A stretch of DNA of 5,089 bases. It comes from Aquificota bacterium. GTDB taxonomy: Bacteria; Aquificota; Aquificia; Aquificales; Hydrogenothermaceae. The number at the start of each line of letters is the position of its first letter. Within the stretch, counting starts at the first letter, position 1. The stretch spans positions 1 to 5,089 of the forward strand of contig JAADEU010000074.1 of NCBI GenBank assembly GCA_013153235.1, written 5' to 3'. This document shows positions 1 through 4,966 of the stretch, in pieces. The translations under genes were made by a program, and so were the position numbers. Below the pieces are notes generated by a model that saw nothing but the letters and a program-made list of their open reading frames with translations, was not told the DNA's origin and searched no databases.

Positions 1-2
1 GA

Positions 3-1100
3 ATGAAGTTAAGTAAGATATTTGGAGGATACGACTTTCTGCTTGTTGCACTTACTGTATTTTTAATCGGATGGGGGGTCCTGAATATATACAGTGCTAC
101 CATACACGAATACCAGAACCTCTACATAAAACAGGGGATTTATGGTCTGGCAGGTATACTGATTATCCTTATAATGCCCCTGATTAACTACAGAAAACTC
201 CTTACACTATCCCCGTTTATCTACCTTGCAGGTGTTGGACTGCTTGTAGCTGTTATGTTCGTTGGAACCACTATACTGGGAGCAAAAAGATGGATTAGTC
301 TGGGGATTTTCACCCTCCAGCCCTCAGAATTTATGAAATTTGTGATTATACTTATCACCGCCTATATACTGGGTCACAGCAGGGAAAAACTGGATATGAA
401 AACGGTGGCAGTTGTTCTGGCTGTGGTAAGTGTTCCCTTCGTTCTCACCCTGAAACAGCCTGACCTTGGAACAGCCGTCACACTCCTTATACCTGTAGTG
501 GGTATGTTATTTGTAGGTGGTCTTGACAAAAAGTTCATAGCAGGTACAGCCATTACACTGGTAATAGCATCCCCATTTATATGGGAGCATCTTGCAGACT
601 ACCAGAAAAAAAGGATACTGGCATTTATAGACCCTGAATCAGACCCTTTTAAAAGCGCATACCACATTCTCCAGTCAAAAATAGCCGTAGGTTCCGGTCA
701 GCTGACAGGAAAGGGATTTCTGCAGGGAACCCAGTCAAAACTGTTTTTCCTCCCTGAACAGCATACAGACTTTATATTCGCCACTATAGGTGAGGAGTGG
801 GGATTTGTGTTTTCGTTTACAATACTGCTGCTTTACCTGCTCATCGGGCTGAGAATTATCTACTGGGGAACAAAGGTCAGGGATATAGAGGGGAAATATA
901 TATGCTTCGGGGCTGCAACACTTATAGTCACACAGGCGTTTATCAATATTGCAATGACGATAGGTCTTGCACCTGTTGTTGGAATTACGCTGCCGTTTCT
1001 CAGTTATGGTGGCAGTTCTATGCTGACGTTTTCACTGATAGTAGGACTCGTGTTGAGTGTAATCAGGGTTCACAGACAGGAAAAGCTCCACTTTGGATAA
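3..1100 (+). CDS. rodA: Rod shape-determining protein RodA, SEDS-family peptidoglycan glycosyltransferase
   Basis: RodA polymerises lipid II into glycan strands for sidewall elongation, working in the inner membrane with a class B penicillin-binding protein and the MreBCD complex. The 365-residue protein is almost entirely hydrophobic segments separated by short loops, as expected for the roughly ten-helix SEDS fold, and has the usual family length. Family motifs are present in order: GAKRWI (93-98), QPSE (106-109), KQPDLGT (151-157), the large extracellular loop ending PEQHTDFIFA with the candidate catalytic Asp at 256, and the FtsW/RodA/SpoVE signature GLAPVVGITLPFLSYGGSS (321-339). RodA is preferred over FtsW because the N-terminus is short and there is no long cytoplasmic tail. 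The ATG lies two bases inside the window, so its ribosome binding site is not visible and an upstream start cannot be excluded. It is followed directly by a terminator, so it is probably the last gene of its operon (often mreBCD-mrdA-rodA; inferred). Confidence 0.95.
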   Translation: MKLSKIFGGYDFLLVALTVFLIGWGVLNIYSATIHEYQNLYIKQGIYGLAGILIILIMPLINYRKLLTLSPFIYLAGVGLLVAVMFVGTTILGAKRWISLGIFTLQPSEFMKFVIILITAYILGHSREKLDMKTVAVVLAVVSVPFVLTLKQPDLGTAVTLLIPVVGMLFVGGLDKKFIAGTAITLVIASPFIWEHLADYQKKRILAFIDPESDPFKSAYHILQSKIAVGSGQLTGKGFLQGTQSKLFFLPEQHTDFIFATIGEEWGFVFSFTILLLYLLIGLRIIYWGTKVRDIEGKYICFGAATLIVTQAFINIAMTIGLAPVVGITLPFLSYGGSSMLTFSLIVGLVLSVIRVHRQEKLHFG

Positions 1101-1126
1101 AGGGGCCTTTGAAAGCCCCTGTTTTT
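1101..1126. terminator. Rho-independent terminator shared by convergent rodA and rpmA
   Basis: AGGGGC (1101-1106) pairs with GCCCCT (1115-1120). The stem can lengthen by three pairs if one C is bulged. On the plus strand it is followed by G and five T (1122-1126), a good intrinsic terminator for rodA, whose stop codon ends at 1100. On the minus strand the same hairpin follows the rpmA stop and is trailed by TTTAT, a weaker tract, so termination is probably bidirectional but stronger for rodA. Confidence 0.85.
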
Positions 1127-1382
1127 ATGCATCAATAGGATAAACGGATACTACCTTTTTACCCTTTGCCCTTTCAAATTTAACAACACCGTCAATCAGT
1201 GCAAACAGTGTGTAGTCCTTTCCAAGACCAACATTTTTCCCGGGGTATATCTTTGTACCCCTCTGTCTTACCAGAATATTTCCTGCCTTTACAACCTGAC
1301 CATCGTATCTCTTTACACCAAGCCTTTTACTGAAACTATCCCTTCCGTTTTTAGCTGAACCACCACTTTTCTTAGAAGCCAT
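1125..1382 (-). CDS. rpmA: 50S ribosomal protein L27
   Basis: L27 is a 50S subunit protein whose N-terminal tail reaches towards the peptidyl-transferase centre and helps position tRNA. The 85-residue product is full length and has the diagnostic blocks: MASKKSGGSAKNGRDS at the N-terminus, RLGVKRYDGQVVKAGNILVRQRG, and GKDYTLFALIDGVVKF. The protein begins directly with MASKKSGG, so it lacks the cleavable extension seen in many Firmicutes. The ATG is preceded by a strong AAGGAGGA with eight bases between GGAGG and the start. It lies 16 bases downstream of rplU, and its Shine-Dalgarno fills that gap, so the two are surely co-transcribed. The common third partner obgE is not next: the operon ends here, convergent with rodA, and the TAA stop lies inside the T-tract of the rodA terminator. 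Confidence 0.98.
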   Translation of the reverse strand: MASKKSGGSAKNGRDSFSKRLGVKRYDGQVVKAGNILVRQRGTKIYPGKNVGLGKDYTLFALIDGVVKFERAKGKKVVSVYPIDA

Positions 1383-1398
1383 ATCTTAATCCTCCTTT

Positions 1399-1692
1399 TT
1401 AACCTTTAATCTCTTTAATTCTGATTAAAGTGTAGGGCTGTCTGTGCCCGTTGAGCTTCTTGTAGTTTTTCTTTCTTTTAAAGTGGAAAACCAGAACCTT
1501 TTTATGTTTTCCATGCTCAACAATTTCAGCCTCAACTTTTCCTTCTGTTTTTATATTTCCTTCATCATCCCTTATAAGAGACGCATCCAGTTCAACAGTT
1601 TCCCCAGGGTTTGCACAGAGCTTTTCCACCTTCAGAAGCATTCCAGGTTCTACTTTGTACTGTTTTCCACCTGTATTTATTACAGCATACAT
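1399..1692 (-). CDS. rplU: 50S ribosomal protein L21
   Basis: L21 is a 50S subunit protein that binds 23S rRNA. The 97-residue product starts MYAVINTGGKQYKVEPG, the classic L21 opening, and ends with the basic RNA-binding stretch FHFKRKKNYKKLNGHRQPYTLIRIKEI. The reading frame is open to a GTG at 1704, which would add four residues (MSGG). That GTG is the last part of the Shine-Dalgarno AAGGAGGTG (1710-1702), so the ATG at 1692, nine bases downstream of that motif, is the real start. It is the first gene of the rplU-rpmA operon, divergent from nrdD, with a candidate -10 element about 55 bases upstream. Confidence 0.97.
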   Translation of the reverse strand: MYAVINTGGKQYKVEPGMLLKVEKLCANPGETVELDASLIRDDEGNIKTEGKVEAEIVEHGKHKKVLVFHFKRKKNYKKLNGHRQPYTLIRIKEIKG

Positions 1693-1701
1693 ACCGCCAG
1701 A

Positions 1702-1710
1702 CACCTCCTT
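1702..1710 (-). promoter_or_regulatory. Ribosome binding site that fixes the rplU start
   Basis: Read on the minus strand the sequence is AAGGAGGTG, a near-perfect complement to the 3' end of 16S rRNA. It ends nine bases before the ATG at 1692. A potential GTG start lies within it and therefore cannot be the functional start. Confidence 0.85.
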
Positions 1711-1746
1711 GTCACTATTTAAAGCAAAACAATATTTTATTACAAA

Positions 1747-1752
1747 ATTATA
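1747..1752 (-). promoter_or_regulatory. Candidate -10 element of the rplU-rpmA promoter
   Basis: The minus strand reads TATAAT at 1752-1747, a perfect sigma-70-type -10 hexamer. It would start transcription near 1740 and give a leader of about 48 bases before the rplU ATG. There is no good -35 at 16-18 bases; TTGATA lies 22 bases away (1780-1775) and TTGACA at 1797-1792 is farther. Since the stretch is AT-rich, a perfect hexamer could also occur by chance. Confidence 0.45.
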
Positions 1753-1783
1753 TCCTGTTCAACCATCATAAATTTATCAACCA

Positions 1784-1797
1784 TTGATTTCTGTCAA
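1784..1797 (+). promoter_or_regulatory. FNR/CRP-family operator upstream of nrdD
   Basis: TTGATTTCTGTCAA matches the FNR consensus TTGAT-N4-ATCAA at nine of ten defined positions. Its centre (1790.5) lies 28.5 bases upstream of the first base of the -10 hexamer TATACT. With a start site near 1832 it would be centred at about -41.5, the classical class II position for FNR-type activators. FNR activation of nrdDG is established in E. coli. Whether this organism has FNR or a related regulator (Dnr/NnrR type) cannot be told here. Confidence 0.6.
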
Positions 1798-1818
1798 TTA
1801 CAAACGGAAAAAAATCTA

Positions 1819-1824
1819 TATACT
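1819..1824 (+). promoter_or_regulatory. Candidate -10 element of the nrdDG promoter
   Basis: TATACT matches TATAAT at five of six positions and is placed correctly relative to the FNR-like box. The position for a -35 at 17 bases reads AATTAC, which is poor, as expected of an activator-dependent class II promoter. The predicted start is close to 1831-1832, leaving a leader of about 43 bases. Its last five bases lie in the first NrdR box. Confidence 0.5.
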
Positions 1825-1835
1825 ATATATTGTGC
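1820..1835 (+). promoter_or_regulatory. NrdR box 1
   Basis: ATACTATATATTGTGC matches the published NrdR box acaCwAtATaTwGtgt at 14 of 16 positions, including the whole CwAtATaTwG core. It covers most of the -10 hexamer and the predicted transcription start, so bound NrdR (the ATP-cone repressor of ribonucleotide reductase genes) would block RNA polymerase. Confidence 0.75.
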
Positions 1836-1848
1836 TTTAAAATGGCAC

Positions 1849-1864
1849 ACACAATATATAGGAA
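1849..1864 (+). promoter_or_regulatory. NrdR box 2, overlapping the nrdD ribosome binding site
   Basis: The sequence ACACAATATATAGGAA matches the NrdR consensus at 13 of 16 positions, with a perfect core and mismatches only in the last three bases, which form the beginning of the Shine-Dalgarno. It lies 29 bases centre to centre from box 1 (13-base linker), close to three helical turns and a little shorter than the 31-32 bases usual for tandem NrdR boxes. Paired boxes are typical because NrdR binds cooperatively. Confidence 0.7.
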
Positions 1865-1869
1865 GGAGG
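1863..1869 (+). promoter_or_regulatory. Ribosome binding site that fixes the nrdD start
   Basis: AAGGAGG lies five bases before the ATG at 1875. The frame is open upstream to a TTG at 1830, but that codon has no Shine-Dalgarno, lies in NrdR box 1 and is near or upstream of the predicted transcription start. The ATG at 1875 is therefore preferred. Confidence 0.85.
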
Positions 1870-1874
1870 GCGCT

Positions 1875-3680
1875 ATGGGTGCCTATCTTGTAGAGAACTA
1901 CCTTAAACAGCTTGACTGGAGGGTTTACGAAAACAGTAACACAACCTATTCCCTTCAGGGTCTTAATTTTTACATCTCCTCAGAAATTACGAAGGAGTAC
2001 TGGCTCACAAAGGTTTACAATGAGAAAATCTCCAGAGCCCACAGGGAGGGAGACCTTCACATACATGACCTTCAAAACCTCAGCGTTTACTGTGTAGGAT
2101 GGGACCTTTACGACCTTCTGACAACAGGCTTCAGGGGAGCATACGGAAAGGCAGAAAGTAAACCACCAAAACACCTGTCATCAGCCCTTGGACAGATAGT
2201 AAACTTCCTCTACACACTCCAGGGTGAGGCTGCAGGAGCACAGGCATTCTCAAACTTTGATACACTCCTTGCCCCGTTTGTCAGATACGACGGACTGTCA
2301 TACAGAGAGGTAAAACAGGCTATACAGGAGTTTGTGTTTAATCTGAATGTACCCACAAGGGTTGGCTTCCAGACACCATTTACCAATCTGACATTTGACC
2401 TGAAAGCAGACAGCTCACCGTATGCAGACCAGTATGTGGTTATAGGTGGAGAAATCCAGAAGGAGAAGTACAGAGAGTTCCAGAAAGAGATGGATATGAT
2501 AAATCAGGCATTTTTTGAAGTGATGAGTGAGGGGGATGCTTCAGGGAGGGTGTTTACCTTCCCTATTCCTACCTACAACATAACAAAGGATTTTGACTGG
2601 GAAAATCCTGCATATGAAAAACTCTGGGAGATGACCGGAAAATACGGTATTCCTTATTTCGCAAACTTTATAAATTCTGACCTTGACCCGAACGATGCAA
2701 GGAGTATGTGCTGCCGCCTCAGACTTGATGTCAGGGAGCTGAGGGAAAGAGGTGGAGGACTGTTTGGCGCCAATCCACTGACCGGTTCCATAGGTGTTGT
2801 AACAATAAATCTGCCCCGTTTAGGTTATCTGTCTAAAAATGAAGAGGAGTTTTTTGACAGGCTGAATGAGCTTCTTGAAACGGCAAAAGAAAGCCTTGAG
2901 ATAAAGAGAAAATTCCTTGAGGAACTGACAGAAAAGGGACTGTATCCATACTCCAGATTCTACCTCAGGAGCATAAAAGGACAGACAGGCGAATACTGGA
3001 AAAACCACTTTTCCACAATAGGTGTAATCGGAATGAACGAGGCCTGCCTGAACCTGTTTGGAAAAGACCTTGGAAGTCAGGAAGGAAAGGCTTTCGCAGA
3101 AAAGGTACTGGATTTTATAAACAATAAGCTGATTAAATTCCAGTTTGAGACAGGAAATAACTACAACCTTGAAGCAACACCTGCAGAAGGAACATCCTAC
3201 AGACTGGCAAAAATAGACAAAAGCAGATATCCGGATATTATCGTGGCAAATGAAGAAGAATACTCAAAAGGTGCAGCCCCTTACTACACCAACTCAACAC
3301 ACCTGCCTGTTGATTACTCGGATGACCCGATTTTCGTACTTGAGCATCAGGACAGCCTCCAGACCAGATACACCGGTGGTACGGTAATACATTTCTTCCT
3401 GGGAGAAAAAGTCTCGGATAATCAATCAGTTAAGAATTTTATAAAGATGGTATGTGAAAATTACCACTTGCCATATTTCACATTAACCCCTACATTTAGC
3501 GTATGTCCGAACCACGGATATATCTCAGGGGAGCACCACAGCTGTCCTGAGTGTGGAGAAGAAACGGAGGTTTACTCCAGAATTGTTGGGTACTTTAGAC
3601 CTGTTAAACACTGGAATGATGGAAAGAAAGAAGAGTTTAAAAATAGAAAAACCTACAGATTTGCTGCCGCCTTCACTTGA
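1875..3680 (+). CDS. nrdD: Anaerobic (class III) ribonucleoside-triphosphate reductase, ATP-cone-less
   Basis: NrdD reduces ribonucleotides to deoxyribonucleotides in the cytoplasm under anoxia, using a glycyl radical made by NrdG. The 601-residue protein starts directly in the catalytic barrel: WRVYENSNTTYSLQGLNF (15-32), HREGDLHIHDL (55-65) and QGEAAGAQAFSNFD (116-129). MCCR holds the candidate radical cysteine (Cys279 or Cys280), and SIGVVTINLPR (305-315) is the finger-loop block. The C-terminal zinc site is Cys544, His547, Cys557 and Cys560. The glycyl-radical loop is RIVGYFRPVKHWNDGKKEEF, with Gly572 as the radical residue. All key elements are intact, so the enzyme should be active. The roughly 90-residue N-terminal ATP-cone of E. 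coli NrdD (about 712 residues) is absent, and the upstream DNA is promoter, not a broken cone. The start is set by AAGGAGG five bases upstream. It forms an operon with nrdG 75 bases downstream, probably FNR-activated and NrdR-repressed. Confidence 0.97.
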   Translation: MGAYLVENYLKQLDWRVYENSNTTYSLQGLNFYISSEITKEYWLTKVYNEKISRAHREGDLHIHDLQNLSVYCVGWDLYDLLTTGFRGAYGKAESKPPKHLSSALGQIVNFLYTLQGEAAGAQAFSNFDTLLAPFVRYDGLSYREVKQAIQEFVFNLNVPTRVGFQTPFTNLTFDLKADSSPYADQYVVIGGEIQKEKYREFQKEMDMINQAFFEVMSEGDASGRVFTFPIPTYNITKDFDWENPAYEKLWEMTGKYGIPYFANFINSDLDPNDARSMCCRLRLDVRELRERGGGLFGANPLTGSIGVVTINLPRLGYLSKNEEEFFDRLNELLETAKESLEIKRKFLEELTEKGLYPYSRFYLRSIKGQTGEYWKNHFSTIGVIGMNEACLNLFGKDLGSQEGKAFAEKVLDFINNKLIKFQFETGNNYNLEATPAEGTSYRLAKIDKSRYPDIIVANEEEYSKGAAPYYTNSTHLPVDYSDDPIFVLEHQDSLQTRYTGGTVIHFFLGEKVSDNQSVKNFIKMVCENYHLPYFTLTPTFSVCPNHGYISGEHHSCPECGEETEVYSRIVGYFRPVKHWNDGKKEEFKNRKTYRFAAAFT

Positions 3681-3688
3681 CGGCTGTG

Positions 3689-3721
3689 TTTTCTCCCCCC
3701 TCTCCCCCTTCCTCCCTCCCC
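3689..3721 (+). other. 33-base homopyrimidine tract in the nrdD-nrdG gap
   Basis: Every base from 3689 to 3721 is C or T, mostly C, which is unlike the rest of this moderately AT-rich window. The minus strand therefore carries G-runs of 4, 3, 5 and 6 separated by 1, 5 and 3 bases, fitting the G3+N1-7 quadruplex rule. The transcript side is C-rich and G-free, which resembles a Rho loading site, and contains CCUCC twice, the anti-Shine-Dalgarno sequence. Function is unknown; a low-complexity spacer is also possible. Confidence 0.8.
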
Positions 3722-3734
3722 GGGAGGCCTTTTT
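3711..3734 (+). terminator. Possible partial terminator or attenuator between nrdD and nrdG
   Basis: CCTCCC (3711-3716) can pair with GGGAGG (3722-3727) around a five-base loop, followed after CC by five T (3730-3734). The six-pair all-strong stem is short, and the gap of two bases before the T-run weakens it. Because nrdG needs the nrdD promoter (no other is evident), partial read-through is more likely than full termination, which would lower nrdG relative to nrdD. Confidence 0.4.
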
Positions 3735-3755
3735 AAAAAAATATAAGGAGATGAT

Positions 3756-4451
3756 ATGAAAATTGGAGGCTTACAGAAGTTTTCAATGATAGATTACCCA
3801 GGTAAAATCTCCGCAGTGGTATTCGTCCAGGGGTGTAATTTCCGGTGTCCATACTGCCACAACAGGGAACTTGTCCTTCCAGAGTATTTCAGCAGGTCTA
3901 TAGATGAAAATGAGGTACTGGAATTCCTCTCTGGAAGAAGGGGAAAACTCCAGGGTGTAGTGGTAACAGGTGGAGAGCCAACGATATTTCCAGACCTTCC
4001 TGATTTTCTTCTGAAAATAAAAAGAATGGGATTTTATGTAAAGTTAGACACAAACGGCTCAAATCCCTACATGCTGGAAACGATTATTGATAGAAAACTT
4101 GTGGATTACATAGCAATGGACATAAAAGCCCCTGTTGAAAAATACGGGGAAATCACAGCCTCAAAAATAGATAAGGACAAAATCCTGTCTTCCATCCAGC
4201 TTATCCTCCAGTCCGGAATTGAGTACGAATTCAGAACAACGGTCATAAAGGATGTAATAAGTTATGTGGACATTCTAAAAATATGCAACACAATTAAGGG
4301 TGCCAGTAGATACGCAATTCAGAATTTCCATCCTGCTGAGACACTGGTAAATGAAGAATACAGGTCAAAAACAGGCTATTCTTCCACAGAGCTGAGCCAG
4401 CTGGAGGAAAAAATAAAAGACAAATTCAAGGAAGTTGTAATCAGGACTTAA
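3756..4451 (+). CDS. nrdG: Anaerobic ribonucleoside-triphosphate reductase activating protein, radical SAM enzyme
   Basis: NrdG cleaves S-adenosylmethionine with a [4Fe-4S] cluster to generate the glycyl radical on NrdD. The 231-residue protein has the cluster motif CNFRCPYC (Cys27, Cys31, Cys34, followed by His35) near the N-terminus, the SAM-binding TGGEPT (71-76), KLDTNGSNP (96-104) and MDIKAP (121-126). The opening MKIGGLQKFSMIDYPGKISAVVF and the length of about 230 residues fit the longer NrdG2-like subfamily rather than the roughly 155-residue E. coli type. AAGGAG (3745-3750) lies five bases before the ATG. It is the second gene of the nrdDG operon. The 3' end faces the toxin gene with only 23 bases between stops and no convincing strong terminator. 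pflA-type activases share the fold, but the position next to nrdD settles the role. Confidence 0.95.
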   Translation: MKIGGLQKFSMIDYPGKISAVVFVQGCNFRCPYCHNRELVLPEYFSRSIDENEVLEFLSGRRGKLQGVVVTGGEPTIFPDLPDFLLKIKRMGFYVKLDTNGSNPYMLETIIDRKLVDYIAMDIKAPVEKYGEITASKIDKDKILSSIQLILQSGIEYEFRTTVIKDVISYVDILKICNTIKGASRYAIQNFHPAETLVNEEYRSKTGYSSTELSQLEEKIKDKFKEVVIRT

Positions 4452-4474
4452 AAAACTTACAGGTCAAATAGCCG

Positions 4475-4966
4475 TCAAACATCAAGGTACTTTTTTATTT
4501 TTTCCAACAAATGGTCACCTATATAAAAACCCTTTTCTCTAAGTTCCAATATTTTCTTGTACGGATTATCTATAAAACCTTTCTCATAGGCTAATATGAT
4601 AATACCTATAGTTCCAATAACTTCAAAATTCAAATGTCCTGCAAAAATACGAGGTTCCCTATTATCCAGTATTAACAAATCTGGCTTTAACTCCTGTGCC
4701 AGAGCAATAACTTCCGCTTCTCCATAATCCAAAATAGCCCTTAAAGCTTCAACTTCATCTGAATTACTTACCTTTTCAATTTCTATCCATTTCCCAACAG
4801 CACTTTTAACCTCATTTGCTCCAGCTCTATCTCTTCCCTCTTCAACCACCTCATAATACACAGCTTCCGGTATTATTATCTTCTGAAACAGTCTTTGTAA
4901 AACTTCCAGTTGAGATATGCTTGAGAGGGCTATTAATGGAGACGCATCTGAAATTACTTTTTTCAT
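4475..4966 (-). CDS. DUF3368 PIN-like toxin of a type II toxin-antitoxin pair
   Basis: DUF3368 proteins are PIN-like and predicted RNases that act as toxins paired with UPF0175 antitoxins; the family role is largely predicted. The 163-residue product opens ISDASPLIALSSI, the DUF3368 N-terminus with the first acidic residue Asp7. It continues with IPEAVYYEVV (Glu39), LDYGEAEVIALA (Glu83, Glu85) and DLLILDNREPRIFA (Asp101), giving the conserved acidic set of a metal-dependent PIN site. Many relatives have two Asp where this one has DN at 101-102. Length is normal for the family. The ATG overlaps the antitoxin stop in ATGA, so translation is probably coupled; there is no strong separate Shine-Dalgarno. 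The gene is clearly AT-richer than nrdDG (about 30% G+C over 4501-4680, hand counted), suggesting acquisition by transfer. Function is by family resemblance only. Confidence 0.85.
   Translation of the reverse strand: MKKVISDASPLIALSSISQLEVLQRLFQKIIIPEAVYYEVVEEGRDRAGANEVKSAVGKWIEIEKVSNSDEVEALRAILDYGEAEVIALAQELKPDLLILDNREPRIFAGHLNFEVIGTIGIIILAYEKGFIDNPYKKILELREKGFYIGDHLLEKIKKYLDV

Noticed and set aside
797..1138. 113-codon frame on the plus strand inside rodA.
   Set aside because: It overlaps the conserved RodA C-terminus in another frame and runs through the terminator; its Cys/Tyr-rich product matches nothing I recognise.
1693..1704. GTG start at 1704 giving L21 four extra residues (MSGG).
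   Set aside because: The GTG is part of the Shine-Dalgarno AAGGAGGTG for the ATG at 1692, and L21 proteins begin with MYAVI.
1444..1722. Open frame on the plus strand opposite rplU, Phe-rich product.
   Set aside because: It is antisense to a certain ribosomal protein gene, has no ribosome site and has the biased composition expected of a shadow frame.
1759..1784. Direct repeat TCAACCAT at 1759-1766 and 1777-1784, 18 bases apart.
   Set aside because: Eight bases in an AT-rich intergenic stretch can recur by chance, and no known operator matches.
1824..1860. 11-base inverted repeat TATATATTGTG / CACAATATATA that could be an RNA hairpin or attenuator.
   Set aside because: Each arm is the core of an NrdR box, which is itself nearly palindromic, so the pairing follows from two tandem boxes. 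Much of the left arm would lie upstream of the predicted transcript start.
1830..1874. TTG start at 1830 adding 15 residues to NrdD.
   Set aside because: It lies inside an NrdR box at or before the predicted transcription start and has no ribosome binding site; the extra residues (with Cys-Phe-Lys-Met) do not look like NrdD.
3553..3759. 68-codon plus-strand frame spanning the nrdD end and the pyrimidine tract.
   Set aside because: Its product is a low-complexity translation of the tract and nrdD tail, with no ribosome site of its own.
4449..4497. A-run and T-run flanking the nrdG and toxin stops as a bidirectional terminator.
   Set aside because: The stem is almost all A-T with a mismatch and a bulge around a loop of about 26 bases; too weak to call at likely high growth temperature.
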